This document shows positions 51,834 to 60,300 of a DNA stretch of 64,000 bases, in pieces. A program made the position numbers and the translations under genes. The notes beneath the pieces were generated by a model. That model made no database searches, was not told where the DNA came from, and was given only the letters and a program-made list of their open reading frames with translations. This DNA comes from Symplocastrum torsivum CPER-KK1 (GTDB lineage Bacteria > Cyanobacteriota > Cyanobacteriia > Cyanobacteriales > Coleofasciculaceae): positions 1-64,000 of the forward strand of contig JAHHIF010000038.1 of NCBI GenBank assembly GCA_019358875.1, in the 5' to 3' direction. Positions within the stretch are counted from its first letter, which is position 1; each line of letters opens with the position of its first letter.

Positions 51834-52984
51834 CCCTCTTGCACGGGACTTTGGGGCATCCACTCATAAACCCCATCACTGGCGGTACGAGAAGAGATGA
51901 CTTGGACACGTTCGGTTCCATTATTCAACTCAATCGTCACATCGCTGTCGAGATTGTCCCTCCACAAAATGAGATAAGGCTTTTTCTCCTCCAACTGCAC
52001 CTTACCAGCAGGCTGGCTAACTTTGATGAGTGGCGAAACTAGATTTTTGCCTTTGGTGCGGAATCCCAGGTAATGCGGTAGCTTGCGGAAGACTGGATTA
52101 TCTTCCTGATTAGCTGGTTGAGGTAGGATAATATTCCCCTTTCGGGAATTGAACAAGTAAGTCGAACTGCCGCCGTCAATGGTTATGATGTCCCCTTTAA
52201 CCCCTAATTGATGTAATAAATCGGCTGCTTCGTCCAGTGTGGCTCTGTTCACTGTCATAATCAACAGCAGCTCGTCACCTTTAATACCATCAAAGTCTAG
52301 TGTACCGATGACATGATATCGATTCGCTTGATTTTTGCCTAATACCTTAGCTGGATGGTCACTGTACTGGTAACTGACAATTGCATTTTTAACACTGCTT
52401 TGGTTCAGAGGCGAACCACTAATCGGTTCGTAATCTGTAATATACGCTGCTGAATCATCCCAGACCAAAGCCTTCAATCGGATATCACTATAAAATTTAT
52501 CTGCGGGTTCGCTGACAGGGCCATAGGGGCTATGTCCAGCAGTGATAACTTCACCATTAAATTTAATTGGGAAGGATAACTGTGAACTGGACTTATATTG
52601 TTCAAAAAAAGAACAGTTAATGAGGGAAAAAACTGTATCGCCGTATAGTTCTTTGTATTCGTCGGTGACTTCCTCAAATAGCTTCATTTTAAAGAAAGGG
52701 CTGTAATACTCACCTTCGCCCTGATAATATTTCCCTTGCTCCAGACCCATATTATCTACCTCTCCAACCAGTTGATCTATTTGCATTTTGTGCAGGTCAA
52801 TCACTTGCAGATAAGCTTCATTGCCGTCAGTTAGTTGTTGTTTGTACAACCCTGCGCCGTCTATAACTTCAAGAGGCTGATAAGAAGATGAAGGGGTAAA
52901 GGTGTGGGCAATCCAAAAGCCACTGATCCAAAAGCTAGCGATAATCGCAAGAAAGAAAAAAAAGAGGTTGCTTACAAAGTTCAT
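51770..52984 (-). CDS. Phosphodiester glycosidase (NAGPA-like) domain protein
   Basis: The 404-aa protein has an N-terminal membrane anchor (LFFFFLAIIASFWISGFWI) and a NAGPA-type domain: YLQVIDLHKMQIDQL, SLINCSFFEQ, VKNAIVSYQY, LLLIMTVNRATLDEAADLLH and the diagnostic GDIITIDGGSSTYLF. Such domains cleave or modify sugar phosphodiesters, and in bacteria they act on exopolysaccharide or wall polymers in the periplasm. A C-terminal beta domain (about 330-404) is Ser/Arg-rich. It is convergent with the protease stub. Confidence 0.85.
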   Translation of the reverse strand: MNFVSNLFFFFLAIIASFWISGFWIAHTFTPSSSYQPLEVIDGAGLYKQQLTDGNEAYLQVIDLHKMQIDQLVGEVDNMGLEQGKYYQGEGEYYSPFFKMKLFEEVTDEYKELYGDTVFSLINCSFFEQYKSSSQLSFPIKFNGEVITAGHSPYGPVSEPADKFYSDIRLKALVWDDSAAYITDYEPISGSPLNQSSVKNAIVSYQYSDHPAKVLGKNQANRYHVIGTLDFDGIKGDELLLIMTVNRATLDEAADLLHQLGVKGDIITIDGGSSTYLFNSRKGNIILPQPANQEDNPVFRKLPHYLGFRTKGKNLVSPLIKVSQPAGKVQLEEKKPYLILWRDNLDSDVTIELNNGTERVQVISSRTASDGVYEWMPQSPVQEGYSLRISSLKNRRIFGTFQLK

Positions 52985-53186
52985 AACTATTGATGTTTGT
53001 GGTGATCGCTTCTAACACGATGACTGAAAAGCGATCGCGTAGCAGCAAATTTTATAGAGTCAAGATGGAGCGATTTCTACAGAACGCTACTAGACTAGTG
53101 AAGCAACGACGCGATCGCTTTTACAATTTCATCATGCACCGCAAATCACTACAGTAAAACGCACGATTTAACTACAGAGTCATACC

Positions 53187-53873
53187 ATGTTAGCCAGTAC
53201 CGCCAACTACGAAATTACTTGGGAAAAGCTACCAGATGACTTCGTTCTAGACGATGAGCCAGTGGACAACCTCAATCAACCGTCCCTTGCCGCAGCCTTA
53301 ACCGAAAGCTTGGAAATTGCTGGAAAGCTTCCAGCTAATGCCCTAATCACTACCAACTACGGCATCTGCGCCACTGTCAATCAAAAGATGGTTGTGAAAG
53401 CTCCAGACTGGGCTTATGTTCCATCTATTGGGGTTCCACGCGAAGAAGTCAAACGTAGTTACACACCCCGACTCCAAGGCAATATTCCAGCCATCGTTAT
53501 GGAATTTCTCTCTGATACAGAAGGGGGTGAATATTCCAGCAAGCCTACCTACCCCCCAGGTAAGTGGTTTTTCTACCAGCGAGTTCTAGAGGTTCCCAAC
53601 TACGTCATTTTTGAACCGGATGCAGGGGAGCTAGAAGTTTATCAGTTGGATGATTCGGCACAGTATCAGCTACAAAACCCCGATGCCAATAACCGTTATT
53701 GGGTTGCCCAAATGGGGTTATTCCTAGGAGTATGGCAAGGAACTAGGGAAAATCGCACAGGCTACTGGTTACGATGGTGGGATGAAAATGGAGAACTACT
53801 GCTGTGGGGTTCAGAACGAGCTGAACGATTAGCCGCACAACTCAGGGCAGCCGGAATTGAACCAGAGGCTTGA
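53187..53873 (+). CDS. Uma2-family (DUF820) endonuclease-like protein
   Basis: The 228-aa product matches the Uma2 family, very abundant in cyanobacteria and built on a PD-(D/E)XK nuclease fold: TTNYGICATVNQKMVVKAPDW, WAYVPSIGVPREE, IPAIVMEFLSDTEGGEYS, KPTYPPGKWFFYQRVLEVPNY and VIFEPDAGELEVYQL. Catalytic acidic residues are plausible at EFLSDT and FEPDAG. The physiological role is not established. It is convergent with ftsH across a shared terminator. Confidence 0.9.
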   Translation: MLASTANYEITWEKLPDDFVLDDEPVDNLNQPSLAAALTESLEIAGKLPANALITTNYGICATVNQKMVVKAPDWAYVPSIGVPREEVKRSYTPRLQGNIPAIVMEFLSDTEGGEYSSKPTYPPGKWFFYQRVLEVPNYVIFEPDAGELEVYQLDDSAQYQLQNPDANNRYWVAQMGLFLGVWQGTRENRTGYWLRWWDENGELLLWGSERAERLAAQLRAAGIEPEA

Positions 53874-53891
53874 AAAGACAGGATTTTAAGC

Positions 53892-53923
53892 AAAAAAATG
53901 GAGATGATTTTTACCATCTCCAT
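53892..53923. terminator. Terminator between the Uma2 gene and ftsH
   Basis: ATGGAGATG (53898-53906) pairs with CATCTCCAT (53915-53923). A7 (53892-53898) precedes it on the plus strand, giving a T-run for the minus strand; it terminates ftsH and probably also serves the Uma2 gene. Confidence 0.88.
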
Positions 53924-53949
53924 CGATTTATTTACTTAAGTATTTGAGA

Positions 53950-55836
53950 TTACAGCACAGGAACGAATTGCTCCTTGTCAGGAACCTCCGTGTACTCTGC
54001 AACAATCTGGCGGAACTCTTCACCATCAATGGTTTCCTTCTCGATTAAGAGGTCAACCAGACGGTCAATCACGACACGATTTTCCCGCATGATTCGCCGC
54101 GCATCTTCATGGCAATGCTCAACAATTGTGCGTACTTGGTCATCAATCCGTGTGGCAATTTTTTCTGAGTACTCTGCTCTTGAGGTCAAACCAGCACCGA
54201 GGAATACTTCTCCTTCTTGACTTTCCAGCGAGAGTGGACCTAAGTCTGACATACCAAAGCGCGTTACCATTTGCCGCGCCATTGCCGTCACTTGCTGTAA
54301 GTCACCACCAGCACCTGTTGTCACTTCAGAATCGCCAAAGATTTCTTCCTCTGCCGCTCTGCCTCCCAAAGCTCCACTAATCCGAGCTTTGAGTTGAGAG
54401 CGAGTAATTAAGCCTTGTTCTTCGTTAGGAGTAAACCAGGTCAAACCCTGAGCTTGTCCACGAGGAATCAAGGTAACTTTCTGTACGGGGTCATGGTCTT
54501 TGAGAACTGTGCCAACGATCGCATGTCCAACTTCGTGGTAAGCAATTAAGCGCTTGCTCTTGCTGTCTACGAGTGGAGTGCCTTCCATCCCCGCTACAAC
54601 GCGGTCAACAGCGTCATCAACTTCAGCCATCGTAATCGCTTCTTTACGGCGACGGGCAGTAAGGATTGCCGCTTCGTTCAGCAGGTTGGCGAGGTCTGCA
54701 CCTGTAAATCCAGGAGTACGCCGTGCGATCGCTTCTATGGAGATTTCTGGCGCTAGTTTTTTATTACGAGCATGAACTTCCAAAATACCGATACGTCCTT
54801 TCATATCAGGCGCATCGACCATCACTTGACGGTCAAAACGTCCTGGACGCAATAGGGCGGAATCCAAGACATCAGGACGGTTAGTCGCTGCGATGATGAT
54901 AATCCCGGTATTTCCTTCAAATCCGTCCATCTCCGTGAGCAACTGGTTCAGGGTTTGCTCTCTTTCATCGTTGCCCCCACCGATACCTGCGCCACGCTGT
55001 CTTCCAACTGCGTCAATTTCATCAATGAAGATGAGGCAAGGAGCGTTTTCTTTGGCTTTCTTGAACAAGTCACGGACGCGGGAAGCACCGACACCAACGA
55101 ACATTTCAACGAATTCTGAACCGGAGATACTGAAGAAAGGCACTCCCGCTTCACCTGCGATCGCTTTTGCCAGGAGAGTTTTTCCTGTACCCGGAGGCCC
55201 AACTAAGAGGACACCCTTAGGAATACGTGCGCCAACGGCTGTGAAGCGTTCTGGCTGTTTGAGGAAGGTAACAACTTCTTGTAGTTCTTCTTTAGCTTCC
55301 TCAATCCCTGCCACATCATCAAACAAAACACCAGTTTTCGCTTCCATCTGGAACCGAGCGCGTGACTTACCAAAGTTCATCGCTTGACCGGGGCCACCTG
55401 TGATGTTGCTAGAACGACGGAAGAGGAAAAACAGCCCAGCAATTAGGAGAATTGGAAAAATTAAATTTCCGAGCAATCCCCAGATGGCACCATCGTTCCG
55501 CATTGGATGTGAATCCAGAGTGATATCCGCCTCTCTTAGCTTGGCAACTAATTCTGGGGCGTTCGTTGGCAGATCAACTCGTAGCCGTTGCACTCGGTTA
55601 TCCAGTTCCGGATCGACCGCTTCAACAATTGCTGTCCGACCAGCATCATAGAGGTCAACACTAGTGACTCGACCAGCATCCAGGTATTCCAAGAAGCGAC
55701 CATAGGTCATGCGAGTACTAGCTGTATTCTTACCCATATCACTGGCAGCGGTAGAAAATGTTCCCTGCCAGAGGAAAAACCCAATAACAAGGGCAGGTAA
55801 TGTCCAAAGTAATATTATTCTCCAAGAAATTTTCAT
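53950..55836 (-). CDS. ftsH: FtsH, membrane AAA+ zinc metalloprotease
   Basis: The 628-aa thylakoid-type protease has a signal-anchor (about 6-24), a lumenal domain, a second membrane helix (119-139), AAA Walker A GPPGTGKT (213-220), LIFIDEIDAVGRQRG (second region), and the zinc site HEVGH (434-438) with the third ligand downstream. Length and the QEGEVFLG tail fit the FtsH2/FtsH3-type group involved in photosystem II repair and general quality control. The paralogue cannot be fixed by eye. Upstream is a 420-base spacer. Confidence 0.97.
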   Translation of the reverse strand: MKISWRIILLWTLPALVIGFFLWQGTFSTAASDMGKNTASTRMTYGRFLEYLDAGRVTSVDLYDAGRTAIVEAVDPELDNRVQRLRVDLPTNAPELVAKLREADITLDSHPMRNDGAIWGLLGNLIFPILLIAGLFFLFRRSSNITGGPGQAMNFGKSRARFQMEAKTGVLFDDVAGIEEAKEELQEVVTFLKQPERFTAVGARIPKGVLLVGPPGTGKTLLAKAIAGEAGVPFFSISGSEFVEMFVGVGASRVRDLFKKAKENAPCLIFIDEIDAVGRQRGAGIGGGNDEREQTLNQLLTEMDGFEGNTGIIIIAATNRPDVLDSALLRPGRFDRQVMVDAPDMKGRIGILEVHARNKKLAPEISIEAIARRTPGFTGADLANLLNEAAILTARRRKEAITMAEVDDAVDRVVAGMEGTPLVDSKSKRLIAYHEVGHAIVGTVLKDHDPVQKVTLIPRGQAQGLTWFTPNEEQGLITRSQLKARISGALGGRAAEEEIFGDSEVTTGAGGDLQQVTAMARQMVTRFGMSDLGPLSLESQEGEVFLGAGLTSRAEYSEKIATRIDDQVRTIVEHCHEDARRIMRENRVVIDRLVDLLIEKETIDGEEFRQIVAEYTEVPDKEQFVPVL

Positions 55837-56255
55837 CTGTTATTTACCTCTAAATACTGGTCATACACGCTGGTAGTAGCCTTACAGAACCATTGGGGCA
55901 AGCAAAGCCCAGCTAAAGAATTGAATGAACAGAAAACTTTACTCTTACTACCTATCCATCGTTTTATCAAAACTGTCGGGTTTTGAGCTGTATAAAGGTG
56001 AAGACAAGCACTTGTAACGTTATCTTAACTAAATTTAACTTAATTTTCATGCTCTAAGCAAGCCGCTCTCATTTTGAAGGCGACTGAGAGTAGGGATTGG
56101 AAACACATGAAAAACGACTAATTGTCAAGTATTTGACCGATTTATCTCCCAAAAGTATTAGCGCGTCTGCATCTTTTAGCAGAAGCCTAAAGAGCAGACG
56201 CGCCAGTTAAATTTGAGTAGGGCTAATTGCCGATTAAGTACACGACGAGATAAAC
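55837..56255. other. Spacer upstream of ftsH with a large hairpin
   Basis: No gene is present. GCGCGTCTGC (56161-56170) pairs perfectly with GCAGACGCGC (56194-56203) and encloses a weaker inner stem. It lies just beyond the petH stop and is a likely terminator or 3'-end protector for petH, although no T-run follows. Confidence 0.7.
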
Positions 56256-57488
56256 CTAGTAGGTTTCAACGTGCCAGCGACCAGCCCTCTTCATTTGCTT
56301 TTGATACTCAGACCAGGTAACACCTTGCTTTTCGGCGGCGGAGGAAAGGGCAGCATCAATGCCGTCTTCCATACCCTTTAAACCGCAGATGAAGCCGTGA
56401 GTCTTCTCGTTTTGCATCAGGTTCCAGAGTTCTTCAGCGTTCTCGGCACATCGATGTTGGATGTACATTCTGCCGCCTTCAGCATTCTTTTGTTCCCGGC
56501 TGATGGCATAGGTAACGCGGAAGTTATCCGGAAACTGCTGCTGTATCTCCTCTAGCTGTTCCTTGTAAAGAATGTTAGGAGTAGTAGCGACACCGAAGAT
56601 CAACCAAGCCAAACCCTTGAACTTGTAACCTTCGTTCTGCTCTTTGAACATCCGCCACAGGAAAGCCCGGAATGGTGCAATTCCAGTACCCGTTGCCATC
56701 ATGATAATGTTGGCTTCCGGGTCTTCGGGTAACAACATTTCCTTACCCACTGGTCCCGTGATTTTTAATTCATCTCCTTCCTTGAGATTGCACAGGAAAG
56801 TAGAGCAAACGCCATAAACGGTTTCGCCTGTTTCAGGATGCTTATACTCTAGCTGTCTGACACATAGGGAGACAGTCTTGTCATCCAAATGGTCACCATG
56901 GCGAGTTGAGGCGATTGAGTAAAGCCGAAGCTTATGAGGTTTGCCTTTGTCATCTGTTCCGGCTGGAATGATGCCAATACTTTGACCTTCTAAGTAGCGT
57001 AAATCTCCTCCAGAGAGGTCGAAGGTTAGATGGCGACAAGTGCCGATTCCACCTTCCTTAACTAGCTCTTCATTCGATAGACACCGACCAATAAAAGGAG
57101 CATTAGGCCGGTAGATATTGACGGGAATGTCAGTTTTCGCTTTTGCTTGAGTCATGGACTTGCCTTTCTCTTCTGACTTGGTTTGCTGTGGTTCAGCTTT
57201 TGGTTTAGCTTCTGGTTCAGCTTTTGGTGCGGCTTCGACCTTCACACCATTGTCAGCAGTTAGAGGCTGAATGCTAACAATTTTTCCACCCATACGGGCA
57301 ATGCGCTGCATCTCCTGATTCATTCGGCTGTAGGGTACTGTGATAAACACACTACCGCTTCGACGAATCGGGTAGTTCAGTTTGTCGGTTTCTTCGTTCT
57401 GACGTAGACCAATCACTTCGTAAACAAACATACGACTACCAAATTCCGTAGTGTTGGCGGAATTAGTAGCCGCGCTAGGACTGTACAT
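56256..57488 (-). CDS. petH: Ferredoxin-NADP+ reductase with CpcD-like linker domain
   Basis: This enzyme passes electrons from ferredoxin to NADP+ at the end of photosynthetic electron transport. I start it at the ATG giving MYSPSAATNSAN (410 aa), with AAGGAG eleven bases upstream; a longer frame to 57602 adds 38 residues of unfamiliar sequence. The CpcD-like domain (SRMFVYEVIGLRQNE...MGGKIVSIQPL), which docks on phycobilisome rods, is followed by a Pro/Lys-rich linker and the FAD/NADP core: RLYSIAS, GVCSTFLCNL, GTGIAPFRAFLWR and CGLKGME, ending HVETY. An internal ATG at 57155 could start a short isoform. Confidence 0.96.
   Translation of the reverse strand: MYSPSAATNSANTTEFGSRMFVYEVIGLRQNEETDKLNYPIRRSGSVFITVPYSRMNQEMQRIARMGGKIVSIQPLTADNGVKVEAAPKAEPEAKPKAEPQQTKSEEKGKSMTQAKAKTDIPVNIYRPNAPFIGRCLSNEELVKEGGIGTCRHLTFDLSGGDLRYLEGQSIGIIPAGTDDKGKPHKLRLYSIASTRHGDHLDDKTVSLCVRQLEYKHPETGETVYGVCSTFLCNLKEGDELKITGPVGKEMLLPEDPEANIIMMATGTGIAPFRAFLWRMFKEQNEGYKFKGLAWLIFGVATTPNILYKEQLEEIQQQFPDNFRVTYAISREQKNAEGGRMYIQHRCAENAEELWNLMQNEKTHGFICGLKGMEDGIDAALSSAAEKQGVTWSEYQKQMKRAGRWHVETY
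57153..57155 (-). promoter_or_regulatory. petH: Internal start codon for the short FNR isoform
   Basis: The codon encodes Met of MTQAKAKTDIPVNIYRP, residue 112 counted from the chosen start. AAAGG lies about nine bases upstream. In Synechocystis the short isoform starts at the equivalent Met, and this would remove the phycobilisome-docking domain. Confidence 0.6.
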
Positions 57489-58033
57489 TGCTTCAATATC
57501 TCCTTGCCCAAACTTTAATCTGTTGCTAAAACGCGCCCTTTCACCACAAGCCGATTCCACTGTTGGATTCGGGATATGCTCGCGTAGAGCCGACGAAAGC
57601 ACTCTTAGCGTAACATTGTAAAGCTATGCCCAGTCCTGTTTTACAGTTGTCGTAGGAAAGCCAACTGTAATGCCTCCACTCCATAAGTTACATAGTCATC
57701 AACTCAAAAACTGTCAATATTGAGTCAATTTCAGGTTTTCTTTACACAAAATGCACGAGCTACCTTAGCATAAATACTGAGGCGAGATGATGCTGTTTGC
57801 AGTAAGCCTTGTACGGGTAACCTTGTTTTGGTAAAATTCACTGTTAGCAGCTAGTAGTAAATACTTACGCCGTACCAAGCTTAAAGTCTTCCCTAAAGAG
57901 GCAGTCATAACGCACATTGTGCCTTCATGATGTGTCGTTAAATCGCACTAAAACAGAGGGGTTGACCCACGGCTAGAGGCTTTGACTTGCTGGAAGATCT
58001 ATTTGAGAATATGTTTTACGTTAGAGGGAAGAT
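57489..58033. other. Divergent petH-prk promoter region
   Basis: No gene is expected here. It holds the petH leader with the inverted repeat at 57641-57670. I did not find a convincing NtcA box (GTA-N8-TAC). The prk ribosome binding site AGGGAAG lies just before 58034. Confidence 0.55.
57641..57670. promoter_or_regulatory. Inverted repeat in the petH upstream region
   Basis: TTACAGTTG (57641-57649) and CAACTGTAA (57662-57670) form a perfect 9-bp inverted repeat with a 12-base loop, about 155-180 bases upstream of the chosen petH start. It could be an operator or a leader hairpin. Confidence 0.55.
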
Positions 58034-59038
58034 ATGACCACTCAGCTAGACCGCGTGGTATTAATCGGTGTTGCCGGAGATTCAGGGTGCGGTAAATCAA
58101 CATTTTTGCGCCGCTTGGAAGACCTGTTTGGCAAAGAGTTTATGACTGTGATTTGTTTGGATGACTACCATAGTCTGGATCGCAAACAGCGTAAAGAACA
58201 AAAAGTTACAGCATTAAACCCTAAGGCAAATAACTTTGACCTGATGTATGAGCAAATCAAAGCGCTCAAGGAAGGTCAGTCTATTAATAAGCCGATTTAT
58301 AACCACGAGACTGGTGAACTTGACCCGCCAGAGCTGGTGAAACCTAATAAAGTCGTTGTGATTGAGGGGCTTCACCCACTATATGATGAGCGGGTGCGAT
58401 CGCTTCTTGACTTCAGCGTTTACCTTGACATCAGCGATGAGGTCAAAATTAACTGGAAAATCCAGCGAGATATGGCAGAGCGGGGTCACCGCTATGAGGA
58501 TGTGCTAGCAGCAATTAATGCCAGACGCCCAGATTTTTCGGCTTACATTGAGCCACAAAAAGAACACGCCGATGTCGTTATCCAGATTTTGCCCACCGAA
58601 CTCTTGAAGGAGGACAAGGAAAGCAAACTCCTGCGTGTGCGCTTAATTCAACGAGACGGTGTGGAAGGCTTCGATCCAGTGTATCTGTTTGATGAAGGGT
58701 CAACCATTGACTGGAGACCTTGTGGACGCAAGCTAACTTGCGCCTACCCTGGTATCAAACTGTTCTATGGTCCAGACAGCTACTTCGGTCACGATGTTTC
58801 AGTCTTAGAAGTAGATGGTCAGTTTGACAATCTAGAGGAGATGATTTACATCGAAAGTCACCTCAGCAACACCTCAACCAAGCACTACGGCGAGATGAGT
58901 GAGTTGTTGCTCAAGCATCGAGACGCACCAGGCTCTAACAACGGCTCTGGATTGTTCCAGGTTCTCGTTGGTCTGAAAATGCGAGCAACCTACGAACGAT
59001 TGACTGCTAATCAAGCGCAATACGCTGTCAAGGCGTAG
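58034..59038 (+). CDS. prk: Phosphoribulokinase
   Basis: The 334-aa Calvin-cycle enzyme phosphorylates ribulose 5-phosphate. Walker A is GDSGCGKST (15-23) with regulatory Cys19, and Cys41 in VICLDDYHSLDR; the second pair is Cys230/Cys236 in WRPCGRKLTC. These pairs carry thioredoxin and CP12 control in oxygenic phototrophs. EGLHPLYDERVRSLLD and the C-terminal KHYGEMSELLLKH part complete a standard-length enzyme. It is divergent from petH. Confidence 0.97.
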   Translation: MTTQLDRVVLIGVAGDSGCGKSTFLRRLEDLFGKEFMTVICLDDYHSLDRKQRKEQKVTALNPKANNFDLMYEQIKALKEGQSINKPIYNHETGELDPPELVKPNKVVVIEGLHPLYDERVRSLLDFSVYLDISDEVKINWKIQRDMAERGHRYEDVLAAINARRPDFSAYIEPQKEHADVVIQILPTELLKEDKESKLLRVRLIQRDGVEGFDPVYLFDEGSTIDWRPCGRKLTCAYPGIKLFYGPDSYFGHDVSVLEVDGQFDNLEEMIYIESHLSNTSTKHYGEMSELLLKHRDAPGSNNGSGLFQVLVGLKMRATYERLTANQAQYAVKA

Positions 59039-59081
59039 ATAAACTTCCTGTTGCAACTCAAATAGTTGAGTACGGCGCGAG

Positions 59082-59498
59082 ATGCTATTGTTGGCTCTTG
59101 CGCTTTATTTTGGTAAACAGGAGTTAAAGACGTACATTGGATGGGCGAGGAATCGAGTGATGAGAGTCTGGATAACCTGTTTTATACTCGTGTTTGGCAT
59201 GGCAGAGTTTTATCAATGGGTGAGACACTTCACCATACCTCTGCCAGTATTTATTTTGGCTGGAGCAATACTAGCGATCGCATCTAACTACGGCAAATAT
59301 GCGGGCTGGTCTTTCCAACAGCATGACCAAGCTGAGGCGAATCAAGGACAATCTCCTTCAATCGGTTTTACAAAGCAAGCGGACTGGGCGACGCTCAATC
59401 CATCGGCTGCCACACCAATGCCGAAAGCGAATCGACCAATTTCCTTCATCATCAATCGCCCGACTCAAGAAAGAGCAAGGGAAGACAGAAGAGGATGA
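59082..59498 (+). CDS. Small two-span membrane protein
   Basis: The 138-aa frame has a hydrophobic start (MLLLALALYF), two helices (VWITCFILVFGMAEFYQWV and PLPVFILAGAILAIASNY) and a disordered, Pro/Lys/Arg-rich tail. I do not recognise it. It follows prk after 43 bases and could be co-transcribed. Its stop codon lies at the first unit of a tandem 8-bp repeat, so the C-terminus may vary between strains. Confidence 0.55.
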   Translation: MLLLALALYFGKQELKTYIGWARNRVMRVWITCFILVFGMAEFYQWVRHFTIPLPVFILAGAILAIASNYGKYAGWSFQQHDQAEANQGQSPSIGFTKQADWATLNPSAATPMPKANRPISFIINRPTQERAREDRRG

Positions 59499-59533
59499 GG
59501 TGATGAGGTGATGAGGTGATGAGGTGATGAGGG
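59494..59533. repeat. Tandem 8-bp repeat, five units
   Basis: GATGAGGT is repeated at 59494, 59502, 59510, 59518 and 59526 (the last ends in G). It overlaps the stop codon of the preceding gene. Confidence 0.9.
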
Positions 59534-59651
59534 GAAAGAGAAAGTACTACATTTGAGGACTAACCTATGAGCGATACGATCGCTTTCGCTCTGACCTTCG
59601 ACCACTGGCTACTGACTGGGACGGACGCTCGCTTGAATTTTAAATTAATGA

Positions 59652-60233
59652 TTATCGTCCTATATTCCGCTTCAGCTGTTCCAACTCGTCATCCATTTCC
59701 CAGCGCCTAAACTTATCATCTAAGGGGTCTGCTCCACTAGGGATATTTCGGTTGCTACTCTGGTTCCAGGCAAATGCCTCCGACCCAGAAGGAGACTGAT
59801 AACTACTAGCACGCGCAGCTTCCACCTCAGTCGCTTTTGCCTTCACTTCCTGCCGACGAACTTGAATCTGACGCTGTAACTCCTTAGCTTGGGTAATTCG
59901 CTGCTTTAGCCCTTCCATCTGTCCCCAGCGTTGGTTCCCCTGACGCAATAGAGCTGACTCTCGCTCTTGAGCGCCTTGAGCTAAATCCTCTCTACCTGCC
60001 GACCTTGCCTTGTCAACCCGTGCGTGCCAGCGTTGGATATCTTGGGCGATCGCAAGAATATCATCCTGCAAACGCTTTTGCTCAAGCTGTAAGTCAGCAA
60101 CTAACCGGAGCGTGTCTTCTTCCTGCTCCCGTAGCTGCTCCTCTAGTGCCTGTAACTCTAGATGAGGGTTATTGCGGATAAATTCCTCTAGGCGGTTTTC
60201 AAGAAACCGATTGAGATCGTCAATCAAACCCAC
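59652..60233 (-). CDS. IM30/PspA-like coiled-coil protein (TIGR04376-like)
   Basis: About 193 aa from the GTG at 60233 (MGLIDDLNRFLENRL), which has AGGAG eight bases upstream; the annotated-looking ATG ten codons earlier has none. LEEFIRNNPHLELQALEEQL, QEEDTLRLVADLQLEQKRLQ and DIQRWHARVDKARSAGREDL are typical of a cyanobacterial family distantly related to PspA/IM30, which acts at membranes. The rest is a long coiled coil with a charged tail ending WEMDDELEQLKRNIGR. No enzymatic motif is present. Confidence 0.82.
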   Translation of the reverse strand: MGLIDDLNRFLENRLEEFIRNNPHLELQALEEQLREQEEDTLRLVADLQLEQKRLQDDILAIAQDIQRWHARVDKARSAGREDLAQGAQERESALLRQGNQRWGQMEGLKQRITQAKELQRQIQVRRQEVKAKATEVEAARASSYQSPSGSEAFAWNQSSNRNIPSGADPLDDKFRRWEMDDELEQLKRNIGR

Positions 60234-60300
60234 TGAAGGCACTCCTAAGCTCAGGTATGACAAACTATGTTAGCAGTCCTGCTCTCGCCAGATCCAAGAA

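Noticed and set aside
57603..58033. NtcA-type box upstream of petH
   Set aside because: I searched for GTA-N8-TAC by eye on both strands and saw no convincing match.
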